Positions 43,269 through 52,069 of a stretch of 64,000 nt of DNA are shown piece by piece. The stretch lies in contig CAVCWT010000005.1 of assembly GCA_963605745.1 (NCBI GenBank), forward strand, positions 29,064 to 93,063, written 5' to 3'. Numbering within the stretch: the stretch's first letter is position 1; each line of letters opens with the position of its first letter. Made by a program: the position numbers and the translations under genes. Origin of the DNA: CAG-791 sp963605745. GTDB lineage: Bacteria > Bacillota > Clostridia > Lachnospirales > Lachnospiraceae. The notes under the pieces are model-generated. The model ran no database searches, was not told where the DNA came from, and saw nothing but the letters and a program-made list of their open reading frames with translations.

Positions 43269-44411
43269 ATGAGCAAGAACGAGATGCTGGCAATGATCCT
43301 GGCCGGCGGACGCGGCAGTCGGCTGAAGGATTTGACCAATAAGGTCGCAAAGCCAGCAGTATCCTTTGGCGGCAAGTACCGAATTGTGGATTTCCCGCTA
43401 TCCAATTGCGCTAACAGCGGCATCGATGTCGTCGGCGTATTGACACAGTATGAATCGGTACTGTTGAATTCCTATGTTGCAGGGGGCAAGAACTGGGGAC
43501 TGGACACCAGAAACGGCGGTGTATTTGTCCTGCCGCCGCGCGAGAAGGCCGATGCAAATCTGAATGTTTATCGCGGTACAGCGGATGCCATTTCACAGAA
43601 CATTGATTTTATCGATCAGTATGAGCCGGAATACATTCTGATCCTTTCCGGTGACCATATTTATAAGATGGATTACGATGCGATGCTGTCTTATCATAAG
43701 GAAAATAAGGCAGACGCAACCATTGCCGTCATCGGCGTTCCGATGAAGGAAGCCAGCCGCTTTGGCATCATGAATACCGACGGAAACGGCCATATCACTG
43801 AGTTTGAGGAGAAGCCGGCCAATCCGAAGTCCAATCTGGCCTCCATGGGCATTTACATTTTTTCATGGAAGACATTGCGCAAGCTTCTGGTGAAAGATAA
43901 GGATGATCCGAATTCCAGCCATGACTTTGGCAAGGATATTATCCCGACACTGCTGAATGACGGCAGAACGCTGATGGCTTATGAGTTCAAGGGCTACTGG
44001 AAGGATGTCGGAACCATCGATTCCTTGTGGGAAGCCAATATGGATCTGCTGGATCCTAAAAATGAACTGAGCCTGGATGATCGTTCCTGGAAGATCTATA
44101 CAGAGGATGCCACGGAATTGCCGCAGCACATCGGACCGGATGCAGAGATCGATGTGGCGTACATTACACAGGGCTCCCGGATTAACGGGACAGTCAGGCA
44201 TTCCGTAATTTTCACCGGCGTGGATATCAAGACTGGCGCAAAGGTTATTGATTCGGTACTGATGCCGGGAGCAATTGTGGATGAAGGCGCTGTTGTAACA
44301 AGAGCACTGGTTGCCAACAATGTGCATATCGGAAAGGGAGCAGTGGTTGGCAGTGCAGACAGTGAAGAGATTCTGCTGGTTGCCGAGGATGTAAAGGGGG
44401 CAGAGGAATGA
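43269..44411 (+). CDS. glgC: Glucose-1-phosphate adenylyltransferase
   Basis: A 380-residue ADP-glucose pyrophosphorylase that starts glycogen synthesis. The nucleotidyltransferase signature is MILAGGRGSRLKDLT with KPAVSFGGKYRIVDF; GDHIYKMDY holds the catalytic Asp; a C-terminal left-handed beta-helix follows. The 3' end overlaps glgD by 4 bases (ATGA). Together GlgC and GlgD form the heteromeric enzyme common in Firmicutes. Confidence 0.97.
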   Translation: MSKNEMLAMILAGGRGSRLKDLTNKVAKPAVSFGGKYRIVDFPLSNCANSGIDVVGVLTQYESVLLNSYVAGGKNWGLDTRNGGVFVLPPREKADANLNVYRGTADAISQNIDFIDQYEPEYILILSGDHIYKMDYDAMLSYHKENKADATIAVIGVPMKEASRFGIMNTDGNGHITEFEEKPANPKSNLASMGIYIFSWKTLRKLLVKDKDDPNSSHDFGKDIIPTLLNDGRTLMAYEFKGYWKDVGTIDSLWEANMDLLDPKNELSLDDRSWKIYTEDATELPQHIGPDAEIDVAYITQGSRINGTVRHSVIFTGVDIKTGAKVIDSVLMPGAIVDEGAVVTRALVANNVHIGKGAVVGSADSEEILLVAEDVKGAEE

Positions 44412-45526
44412 TTAACGCATTTGGAATCGTCACGGCCTCCAACGGCCGTTATCATGTGCCGGGAATGGAGGATTACAGACCGATCGGGGCTTTCTCCTTC
44501 CTTGGAAGGTATCGGATTGTAGACTTTCCGGTCTCCAATCTCTCAAACAGCAGCATTGACCGTATTCAGGTCTATGTCAGCCAGAATCCCAGATCCCTGG
44601 CTGAGCATCTGAGCTCCGGACAGAATTACAACATCAACTCCAAAAGGGGCAAGCTGCAGCTTTTGTTCAATCAGGACAGTAAGGTCAATGCTATTTACAA
44701 CACGGATGTTGCAGCATATATTGCCAATCTGGAGGTTCTGGAGAGAATGCAGCAGCCGTATGTTGTCATCACAGCAGGCAACATGATCTTTCAGCAGGAT
44801 TTCCAGCAGGTTCTGCAGCAGCATGTGGACAGCGGTGCAGACGTAACGCTGATGTATCACAAGACAGATAAGGCAGATACCGGCTATCGGAACTGTGCAG
44901 TTCTCGAGTTGAACCGCCAGAAGGGCATCAAGGCCATTAAACCCAATGATGGTTCTTCCGCCAGCCGCAATGTGTTCATGGATACCTATGTCATGAGCAA
45001 AGATATGCTGGTGAAGCTGGTTCGCGAGGCCCAAAAACGCTCGTCGATCTTTAATCTGACAGATATTCTGAATCTGGAAAACGAGAACCTGGATATCCGT
45101 GGATACCAGCATAAGGGTGCTTATTTTGCTGCAGTGTATGATCTGCTCAGCTATTACAAGGCAAATCTGGAACTTCTGGATTATGAATATGCGAAACCGC
45201 TCTTCAATGCGAAGTGGCCCTTCTATACGCAGACTACAGATTCCTGCCCGGTACATTATTATGAGGGCGCAAAGGTGATCGGCTCCATGATCGCCAACGG
45301 AACCACCATTCGCGGGACAGTAGAGAATTCTGTCATCGGCCGAAATGTTGAAATCCGTGAGGGGGCTGTTGTAAAGAACTGTGTGATTCTGGGACATTCT
45401 GTCATCGGAGAGAATGTTCACCTGGAAAACCAGATTGTAGACAAATGGGCACAGGTGATCAACGTCAAGGAGCTGACAGCGGATCCGGAATGCCCGGGAT
45501 ATATCCGCAGAAATGATATTCTGTAA
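44408..45526 (+). CDS. glgD: Glucose-1-phosphate adenylyltransferase subunit GlgD
   Basis: A 372-residue paralogue of GlgC. It keeps the overall fold (FLGRYRIVDFPVSN and the hexapeptide-like C terminus GTTIRGTVENSVIGRN), but the N-terminal GGRGSRL loop is replaced by TASNGRYH, so it is probably a non-catalytic regulatory subunit that stimulates GlgC. Coupled to glgC by a 4-base overlap and followed by a strong terminator. Confidence 0.95.
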   Translation: MINAFGIVTASNGRYHVPGMEDYRPIGAFSFLGRYRIVDFPVSNLSNSSIDRIQVYVSQNPRSLAEHLSSGQNYNINSKRGKLQLLFNQDSKVNAIYNTDVAAYIANLEVLERMQQPYVVITAGNMIFQQDFQQVLQQHVDSGADVTLMYHKTDKADTGYRNCAVLELNRQKGIKAIKPNDGSSASRNVFMDTYVMSKDMLVKLVREAQKRSSIFNLTDILNLENENLDIRGYQHKGAYFAAVYDLLSYYKANLELLDYEYAKPLFNAKWPFYTQTTDSCPVHYYEGAKVIGSMIANGTTIRGTVENSVIGRNVEIREGAVVKNCVILGHSVIGENVHLENQIVDKWAQVINVKELTADPECPGYIRRNDIL

Positions 45527-45597
45527 TACGGTATCATGGGTCAAAAGGGAACTTTGATTCCGACATCATGAAATGTCTATAAGGGGTAGGCAAAATC

Positions 45598-45633
45598 GAG
45601 CACATCTGTTGGGGCAGGTGTGCTCTTTTTTTT
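45598..45633 (+). terminator. Terminator of glgC-glgD
   Basis: GAGCACATCTG/CAGGTGTGCTC (one G-T pair) with a TTGGGG loop and eight T. Confidence 0.93.
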
Positions 45634-45735
45634 ACAGAGTTACCAGAAATTTAACGTCAAATTTGAACAAAATGGGGGTTGTTTTCCTTTGCTAATCGCA
45701 TAGAATAATACATGGTGTCAGGAAGTCATGATTCG

Positions 45736-45763
45736 TTGACGTGTTCATGAGAAGGTCTATAAT
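45736..45763 (+). promoter_or_regulatory. Promoter of pflB
   Basis: TTGACG and TATAAT with a 16-base spacer. The leader to the pflB ATG is about 160 bases, rich in G/C, with a strong AAAGGAGG site. The rest of 45634-45735 shows no gene. Confidence 0.78.
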
Positions 45764-45931
45764 GGAATTGTGACACGTTAGGGATACTAACTACACACAA
45801 ACCTAGCATAGGCCCTGTACGGACAGGAAGCCTGCAGCCGGCCGGAGATATCCATGCTTCTCCGGGTCTGCGGATGTACGACTGACTGAGGACGGCAGGA
45901 GCCACCCCACCACACAAAGGAGGATTGGGAC

Positions 45932-48184
45932 ATGTTACAGAATGAAGCTTGGAAAGGCTTTGAAGGCAACATCTGGAGACGTGAATGCAATGTTCGCGAT
46001 TTCATCCAGAAGAACTACACACCTTATGACGGAGACGAGAGTTTCCTTGCCGGCCCTACAGAGGCAACAGACAAGCTCTGGGGCAGACTCCAGGAGCTGC
46101 AGAAGGCTGAGCGTGAAAAGGGCGGCGTTCTGGATGAGGAGACAGAGGTTGTTTCTGGTCTGACCGCTTACGGCCCTGGATACATTGATGAGTCCATGAA
46201 GGATCTCGAGCAGGTTGTCGGTCTGCAGACTGACAAGCCCCTCAAGCGCGCATTCATGCCTTTCGGCGGTATCCGTATGGCTGAGGAAGCTTGTGAGATG
46301 TATGGCTATCAGCCGAATCCGGAGCTCCACAAGATCTTCACTGAGTATCACAAGACTCACAACCAGGCAGTATTTGATGCATATACTCCTGAGATGCGTG
46401 CAGCACGCAGCAGCCACATCGTAACCGGTCTGCCGGATACCTATGGCCGCGGCCGTATCGTCGGCGACTACAGAAGAGTTGCTCTGTACGGTATTGATCA
46501 GCTGATCGCATGGAAGGAAGAGGACAAGGCTAACTGCGGCGACGGCACCATGACCGATGATGTGATCCGTCAGCGTGAGGAGCTGTCCGAGCAGATCCGT
46601 GCTCTGCAGGGCATGAAGGAGATGGCTAAGGTCTATGGCTTTGATATCTCTGCTCCTGCTAAGAATGCGAAGGAAGCTGCTCAGTGGCTGTACTTTGGCT
46701 ATCTTGCAGCTATCAAGACTCAGAACGGCGCAGCAATGAGCGTTGGCCGTGTATCTACCTTCCTTGATATCTATATCTCTCGTGATCTGGCAGATGGAAC
46801 TCTGACCGAGGCACAGGCTCAGGAGCTCATCGACCACATGACCATGAAGTTCCGTATGGTTAAGTTCGCTCGTATTAAGTCCTACAACGAGCTGTTCTCC
46901 GGTGATCCGGTATGGGCTACTCTTGAGGTTGGTGGTATCGGAATGGACGGCCGTTCCATGGTTACCAAGAACGACTATCGTTTCCTGCACACTCTCGAGA
47001 ACATGGGACCTTCCCCGGAGCCGAATATGACGGTTCTGTACAGCAGCAAGCTGCCTGAGAACTTCAAGAAGTACGCTGCAAAGATCTCTGTTCTGACATC
47101 TTCTATTCAGTATGAGAACGATGATGTTATGAAGCCGGTATGGGGCGATGATTACTCCATCTGCTGCTGCGTATCTGCAACACAGACCGGTAAGGAGATG
47201 CAGTTCTTCGGCGCACGTGCAAACCTTGCAAAGTGCCTTCTGTACGCAATCAACGGCGGTGTTGATGAGAAGAACGGCAAGCAGGTTGGACCGGCTTATG
47301 CTCCGATCACTTCCGAGTACCTTGACTACGATGAGGTTATGAAGAAGTATGACATCATGCTGGATTGGCTGGCAGGTCTGTATGTCAACATCTTGAACCT
47401 GATTCAGTACATGCATGACAAGTACTACTATGAAGCAGCTGAGATGGCTCTGATTGATACTGATGTACGTCGTACCTTCGCTACCGGTATCGCAGGTTTC
47501 TCTCACGTTATCGACTCCCTGAGCGCAATCAAGTACGCAAAGGTTAAGGTAATCCGTGACGAGAACGGCCTTGCTCAGGATTATGAGATCGAGGGCGACT
47601 TCCCGAAGTACGGCAACGATGATGATCGTGCCGATGAGATCGGTGTATGGCTGCTGCATGCTTTCCTTGAGAAGATCAAGAAGCATCACACCTATCGTAA
47701 CTCCGAGCACACAACTTCCATCCTTACCATTACTTCCAACGTTGTTTATGGTAAGTTCACCGGAAACCTTCCGGATGGTCGTCGTGCATGGACTCCTCTG
47801 GCACCTGGCGCTAACCCGTCCTACGGTGCAGAGCAGAATGGTCTGCTGGCTTCCCTGAACTCTCTGGCGAAGCTGCCTTACCACTGGGCACTGGATGGAA
47901 TTTCCAACACCCAGACCATGAACCCGAGCGCACTGGGTCACGATGATGCAGAGCGTGCATCCAACCTGGTTAACGTTATGGATGGATACTTCGATCAGGG
48001 CGCACATCACCTGAACGTAAACGTATTCGGCAAGGACAAGCTGCTGGATGCTATGGAGCACCCGGAGAAGCCTGAGTACGCTAACTTCACCATCCGCGTA
48101 TCTGGTTATGCAGTTAAGTTCATCTCCCTGACCAGAGAGCAGCAGGAAGACGTAATCTCCAGAACCTTCCACGATCATATGTAA
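45932..48184 (+). CDS. pflB: Pyruvate formate-lyase
   Basis: A 750-residue glycyl radical enzyme that cleaves pyruvate with CoA to acetyl-CoA and formate. The active-site cysteines lie in a run of three (residues about 411-413, SICCCVSAT) and the radical Gly at about 725 in IRVSGYAVKF. Length and end regions match PflB. Codon use is strongly biased toward a few codons compared with neighbours, as expected of a very highly expressed enzyme. Its activase, pflA, lies 480 bases downstream on the same strand, separated by a hairpin-repeat cluster. Confidence 0.98.
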   Translation: MLQNEAWKGFEGNIWRRECNVRDFIQKNYTPYDGDESFLAGPTEATDKLWGRLQELQKAEREKGGVLDEETEVVSGLTAYGPGYIDESMKDLEQVVGLQTDKPLKRAFMPFGGIRMAEEACEMYGYQPNPELHKIFTEYHKTHNQAVFDAYTPEMRAARSSHIVTGLPDTYGRGRIVGDYRRVALYGIDQLIAWKEEDKANCGDGTMTDDVIRQREELSEQIRALQGMKEMAKVYGFDISAPAKNAKEAAQWLYFGYLAAIKTQNGAAMSVGRVSTFLDIYISRDLADGTLTEAQAQELIDHMTMKFRMVKFARIKSYNELFSGDPVWATLEVGGIGMDGRSMVTKNDYRFLHTLENMGPSPEPNMTVLYSSKLPENFKKYAAKISVLTSSIQYENDDVMKPVWGDDYSICCCVSATQTGKEMQFFGARANLAKCLLYAINGGVDEKNGKQVGPAYAPITSEYLDYDEVMKKYDIMLDWLAGLYVNILNLIQYMHDKYYYEAAEMALIDTDVRRTFATGIAGFSHVIDSLSAIKYAKVKVIRDENGLAQDYEIEGDFPKYGNDDDRADEIGVWLLHAFLEKIKKHHTYRNSEHTTSILTITSNVVYGKFTGNLPDGRRAWTPLAPGANPSYGAEQNGLLASLNSLAKLPYHWALDGISNTQTMNPSALGHDDAERASNLVNVMDGYFDQGAHHLNVNVFGKDKLLDAMEHPEKPEYANFTIRVSGYAVKFISLTREQQEDVISRTFHDHM

Positions 48185-48343
48185 TAAAACCAGCACCAGG
48201 TGGAAATGTCTGACTGAGCAGGGATGAGCTTGCTCATCCCTGCGAAGGAAGACATTTACACCTGATGGCCAGGAGGCGAAGCCTCCCTGGCCATCCACAT
48301 CGAAGGCTTGCGGAGCAAGGCGAGATGTGAGGTGCGGTTTTAT
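48184..48343 (-). repeat. Three-armed cloverleaf repeat, copy C1
   Basis: Read on the minus strand. Closing stem from ATAAAACC/GGTTTTAT plus CACC/GGTG. Arm 1 is 48296-48329 (CACATC/GATGTG with apical CTTGC-GGA-GCAAG). Arm 2 is 48267-48292, 26 nt, GGCCAG/CTGGCC with apical GGC-TTC-GCC in minus orientation. Arm 3 is 48199-48262 (GGTG-x-AAATGTCT with its complement, and GCAGGGATGAG-CTTG-CTCATCCCTGC). Same arm order as copies A and B. Confidence 0.8.
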
Positions 48344-48348
48344 GGCCG

Positions 48349-48583
48349 GTAGCCAGATGAGCTTGCTCATCCCTGCGAAGGAAGACATTTACACCTGATG
48401 GCCAGGAGGCGAAGCCTCCCTGGCCATCCACATCGAAGGCTTGCGGAGCAAGGAGAAATCCGCGTATGCGGTTTCTCCGCAGCTCGGAGTGGCGGAGCCA
48501 CTCCAAGGTAGGAGAAGATGCCATCGGGCATCTTCGAGTATCAAAGTCGAGATGTGAGGCTGAACGATATGCCACCTGGTGGC
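48349..48583 (-). repeat. Partial and expanded cloverleaf repeat, copy C2
   Basis: Bases 48356-48453 repeat 48223-48320 exactly (98 bp by eye). After the shared part, 94 bases (48454-48547) with three further hairpins interrupt arm 1: GGAGAAA/TTTCTCC with CCGC/GCGG, GGAGTGGC-GGA-GCCACTCC, and GAAGATGCC-ATCG-GGCATCTTC. The arm then closes with CGAGATGTGAGG, as in C1. A palindrome GCCACC-T-GGTGGC ends the region. Confidence 0.75.
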
Positions 48584-48663
48584 CGACAACAGAAGATCGT
48601 AATTTTCAGAGCAGGAGCGCTGCGAATGCAGTGCTCCTGCTTTTCTAAACAAAGGACGACAGA

Positions 48664-49422
48664 ATGAGTTCCAATCAAATCAAAGGAATCGTGAACAGCA
48701 TAGAGACCTTCGGGGCCGTAGACGGACCTGGGGTCCGTTACATTGTTTTCCTGCAGGGATGTCACATGCGCTGCAAATACTGCCATAATCCAGAAACCTG
48801 GACACTTTGCAGTGAGGAATCCTACGAGGAGACGGCAGAAGAAACCTTCCGCAAAGCCTGGAGATATCACAACTACTGGAAGAGTGGCGGTGGAATCACT
48901 GTCAGCGGCGGAGAGGCACTGGTGCAGATGGAATATGTCACGGAGCTGTTCCGTCTGGCAAAGGCCAAGGGAGTGCATACCACATTGGATACCTCCGGAC
49001 AGCCGTTCTCGCGTGATCCCGAGACGCTGGCCAGATTCAATGCGCTGATGGAGGTGACGGACCTCTTCCTTTTGGATATTAAGGAGATCAAGCCGGACAA
49101 GCATAAAGCACTGACAGGATGGGACAACAGCAACATCCTGGATCTGGCACATTACCTGATTGACAACAACAAGCATTTCTGGATTCGACACGTACTGGTT
49201 CCCGGCATTACAACCGATGAGAATGATTTGCATGAGCTTCGGGCATTTATTGACGAGTTGCGAAGGGAAAATCCGGAATGCGTGGAACGCGTGGAGGTAC
49301 TTCCTTATCACTCCATGGCAATCACCAAATATGAGAAACTCGGAATTCCGTATCCGCTGCCGGATACACCGGCTCCAACGAAGGAAGAAATTGAAAAGGC
49401 AGAGGAGATTCTGGTTCACTGA
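48664..49422 (+). CDS. pflA: Pyruvate formate-lyase activating enzyme
   Basis: A 252-residue radical SAM enzyme that installs the glycyl radical on PflB. The 4Fe-4S motif is CHMRCKYCHNP, preceded by ETFGAVDGPGVRYIVF, a PflA hallmark; GGITVSGGEAL is the SAM-binding GGE region. It follows pflB on the same strand, but with 480 bases of hairpin repeats between them. A nested terminator follows. Confidence 0.97.
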   Translation: MSSNQIKGIVNSIETFGAVDGPGVRYIVFLQGCHMRCKYCHNPETWTLCSEESYEETAEETFRKAWRYHNYWKSGGGITVSGGEALVQMEYVTELFRLAKAKGVHTTLDTSGQPFSRDPETLARFNALMEVTDLFLLDIKEIKPDKHKALTGWDNSNILDLAHYLIDNNKHFWIRHVLVPGITTDENDLHELRAFIDELRRENPECVERVEVLPYHSMAITKYEKLGIPYPLPDTPAPTKEEIEKAEEILVH

Positions 49423-49453
49423 ATCACACAGGAACACAGGAAAAAGCGTGTAA

Positions 49454-49515
49454 CTGAGCAGAAACAAAAAGACGTCCTGCATGAAAATGCGGGACGTCTT
49501 TTTATTTCTGCTCAG
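49454..49515. terminator. Nested bidirectional terminator after pflA
   Basis: Inner AAAGACGTCCTGCAT-GAAA-ATGCGGGACGTCTTT and outer CTGAGCAGAAA/TTTCTGCTCAG, separated by short A- and T-rich strips. It serves both pflA and the converging MFS gene, although it lies very near the end of the latter. Confidence 0.85.
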
Positions 49516-49530
49516 CAGGCAGAGGAATTT

Positions 49531-50733
49531 TTATTGCCCCTTTGAAGAAGTGCTCTTACCTGTCAGGAGTAAACTGGTTAGCAATAGAACCGGGAACACG
49601 ATTCCTGCAAGGATACCGATCCGCAGGTTTCCGCCGACTGCACTGGAGACAAAGCCAACCAGCGTCGGTCCGCCGGAGCACCCAAGGTCTCCTGCAAGAG
49701 CGAGCAAAGCAAACAGAACCGTTCCGCCGCGGCGCAGTGCTGCAGAGGATTTGCTGAAGGTACCGGGCCACATAATGCCAACGGAGAAACCACAGATACC
49801 GCAGCCTGCCAGTTCTATCATGGGATTCGGGAACAAGGTAATGATCAGGTAGGAAAGGATGCACAGAATCGTACTACCCCTCATGAAGCGATCCAGATCG
49901 ATTTTGTCACCGCATTTGCCATACAGGAGGCGGGAGAGTCCCATCAAGATGGAAAAGGACATGGGACCGACCAGATCTCCCAGAGTCTTTGTGATGCCGA
50001 GACCCTCCTCGGCAAAGGTGGAAGCCCATTGACTGACCGACTGTTCTGAGGCTCCGGCACACATCATCATGAGCATCAGAATCCAGAACACCTTTTCCCG
50101 GCAGAGCTCCGGAATGGTCATTCCGGTTTCACCCTCTTCCTGCAGACTGTAGATCGGAACGCGGGAAAAGAAAATTCCATTGCAGATGGGAATCAGTACC
50201 CAGATTAGAGTCAGGATCTTCCAGTTCTGAATTCCAAAGAGTGCAAAAAAGATTGTGGAGATGAGAACGACACCGGTCACACCCCAGCAATAGAAAGAGT
50301 GCAGCAGACTCATGGCGGCCTCTTTGTTATCGGTCGGGCAGGCTTCAATAATGGGACTGATCAAAACCTCCAGCAGCCCGCCGCCAATGGCATAGATGCA
50401 GACAGAAATCAGGATACCGAGGAAATGCCCTGGGATGATTTCGGGCAGGATGGTTAAAAGAGCCAGTCCGACTGCAGCAAAGGTGTGAGCGAGAAGGACC
50501 GAAGTGCGATAACCGATACGATCCACAAATCCTGCAGACAAAAGATCAATTACGAGCTGAATGCCGAAATTGATGGTAATGAGAATCGTTATTTGTTCCA
50601 GGGGGATCTGATAGGTGTTCTGGAAGGTGACGAACAGCAGCGGAACAAAGCTGTTGACGACGGCCTGCACGATGTAGCCGACAAAGCAGGCATAGATTGT
50701 GTGCTGATAAGTGAATGGATGATTCTGCTTCAT
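49531..50733 (-). CDS. MFS transporter
   Basis: A 400-residue major facilitator protein with about twelve membrane segments. Typical features are the first-loop region DLLSAGFVDRIGYRTSVLLAH (DRxGxR-type motif A) and a second-half GLSRLLYGKCGDKI repeat. The start at 50733 is preferred over an upstream GTG/TTG because of AAGAGG before it. It diverges from an AraC-type regulator, which likely controls it. The substrate is unknown; a sugar or small metabolite is plausible. Confidence 0.88.
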   Translation of the reverse strand: MKQNHPFTYQHTIYACFVGYIVQAVVNSFVPLLFVTFQNTYQIPLEQITILITINFGIQLVIDLLSAGFVDRIGYRTSVLLAHTFAAVGLALLTILPEIIPGHFLGILISVCIYAIGGGLLEVLISPIIEACPTDNKEAAMSLLHSFYCWGVTGVVLISTIFFALFGIQNWKILTLIWVLIPICNGIFFSRVPIYSLQEEGETGMTIPELCREKVFWILMLMMMCAGASEQSVSQWASTFAEEGLGITKTLGDLVGPMSFSILMGLSRLLYGKCGDKIDLDRFMRGSTILCILSYLIITLFPNPMIELAGCGICGFSVGIMWPGTFSKSSAALRRGGTVLFALLALAGDLGCSGGPTLVGFVSSAVGGNLRIGILAGIVFPVLLLTSLLLTGKSTSSKGQ

Positions 50734-50970
50734 GATACAGCCTCTTGATACGGATACCAGGGTCAAACGGTGTAAAACGTAGATGAGAGGTTACTCTTGG
50801 AAATGGTTTTGATCCCAGGCATCGTATTGTGTGATGGATTACAACGCAACAATCACTTTATATCACAAGAAAGCGCAGAAATCTTGACAGATATAGCTGA
50901 AAAATAACACAATATATCCATAAACTGCTGAGGCATTGTAATATCCAAACGGCAAACAGGAGAATTCAGG

Positions 50971-51855
50971 ATGGCAAAACGGTTAACAAAGATACCAATC
51001 GATGAAAGTTTTCGGGAAACAACGGAGCATGGATCTGCTGCGTTTCCTTTTGAATATTACATTGATGAAATTATGAATTTTGCCCACCATGAAATCGAGT
51101 GGCATTGGCACCCGGAACTGGAGTGGGCCTATATGGAAAAGGGATCTCTTGTCTGCGGCGTAGGTGTGGAACGAATTGTCCTGGAGGAAGGAAATGGGAT
51201 ATTCATTAATAGCAAGGTAATTCATCAATTCGAGGCGAGGGGAGAATCGGTTATGCCGAATGTGCTGTTCCTGCCGTCGTTTCTGGCGGAGGAAAGCTCT
51301 GCTGTATATCAGGAATGGATTGCACCGATCCTGCAGTCCGGAAGGTCATATATGGTATTCCGAAAAGAGAACGAAAGAGCAAAAACAGTGCTGGACTGTC
51401 TGCAAAGGGTGTTCAAGGCAGCGGATGTTGACCAAAAGGACAGTATGCAGATCTGGATGAGCACAGCACAGCTGTGGCATTGTTTCGTACAAGAGTACCA
51501 TGAAGAAATGACCAGGGAGAGAAATGCTCATGATGTATTGCTGCAGTCCAGAATGCGGCAAATGATGCAATATATTCAGGATCATTATGCGGAGAAGATT
51601 ACGCTGGAGAACATTGCGGGGGCTGCGAATGTCAGTAAGAGCGAGGCTTTGCGTTGTTTTCATACTCAGCTGCAGAAAACGCCGGTGGAGTATCTGATTG
51701 AATATCGCTTGTCCAGGGCGAGAAAACTGCTGCTGACAACGAATGAGAAGGTATCGCAGATTGCAGGAAGCGTTGGGATGGAGAACATCAGTTACTTTAT
51801 CCGAAGCTTTAAATCCAGATACGGGAGGACGCCGGGAGAATACAGAAAGTCATAG
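50971..51855 (+). CDS. AraC family transcriptional regulator with cupin-like sensor
   Basis: A 294-residue regulator. The N-terminal half resembles a cupin ligand-binding domain (HHEIEWHWHPELEWAYMEKG, FINSKVIHQFE), and the C-terminal 100 residues hold the two helix-turn-helix motifs of AraC, ending MENISYFIRSFKSRYGRTPGEY. It diverges from the MFS transporter gene across a 237-base region with a TTGACA box at about 50885, and precedes azlC-azlD. It probably responds to a sugar-like ligand of the MFS system. Confidence 0.93.
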   Translation: MAKRLTKIPIDESFRETTEHGSAAFPFEYYIDEIMNFAHHEIEWHWHPELEWAYMEKGSLVCGVGVERIVLEEGNGIFINSKVIHQFEARGESVMPNVLFLPSFLAEESSAVYQEWIAPILQSGRSYMVFRKENERAKTVLDCLQRVFKAADVDQKDSMQIWMSTAQLWHCFVQEYHEEMTRERNAHDVLLQSRMRQMMQYIQDHYAEKITLENIAGAANVSKSEALRCFHTQLQKTPVEYLIEYRLSRARKLLLTTNEKVSQIAGSVGMENISYFIRSFKSRYGRTPGEYRKS

Positions 51856-51948
51856 ACAAACGTAAGATCTTTCTATAACATAGCATTTATATAGGAATAG
51901 TGCATTAATTCGAGGCGCCGCTGCTTCGCACTGGTGCCGGGTTACAAC

Positions 51949-52041
51949 GGCCGGAACCAAAGGGAAATCGGCCGGAGCCAATGAGGAGCTGGCCGGAGCC
52001 AAAGGAACGCTGGCTGGATCAAAGTGAAGGCCGGCCGTGCC
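51949..52041. repeat. Four 21-bp tandem repeats upstream of azlC
   Basis: Units start at 51949, 51970, 51991 and 52012 and share GGCCGGAGCCAAAGG; a partial fifth begins at 52033. They end 29 bases before the azlC start. No reading frame with a ribosome site covers them. Confidence 0.8.
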
Positions 52042-52069
52042 GCAAACATTTAGACACGAGGAGAAAAAC

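Noticed and set aside
45935..48388. An 817-codon open frame on the minus strand opposite pflB
   Set aside because: It mirrors the strongly biased codons of pflB on the other strand; pflB has full motif support and the antisense frame has no recognisable domain.
48184..48583. CRISPR array
   Set aside because: There are only two copies of the long repeat, the units are hairpin modules without unique spacers of constant length, and no cas genes are present.
51949..52041. Coding repeat of 7 codons
   Set aside because: The period is divisible by three, but no frame through the units has a start with a ribosome site.
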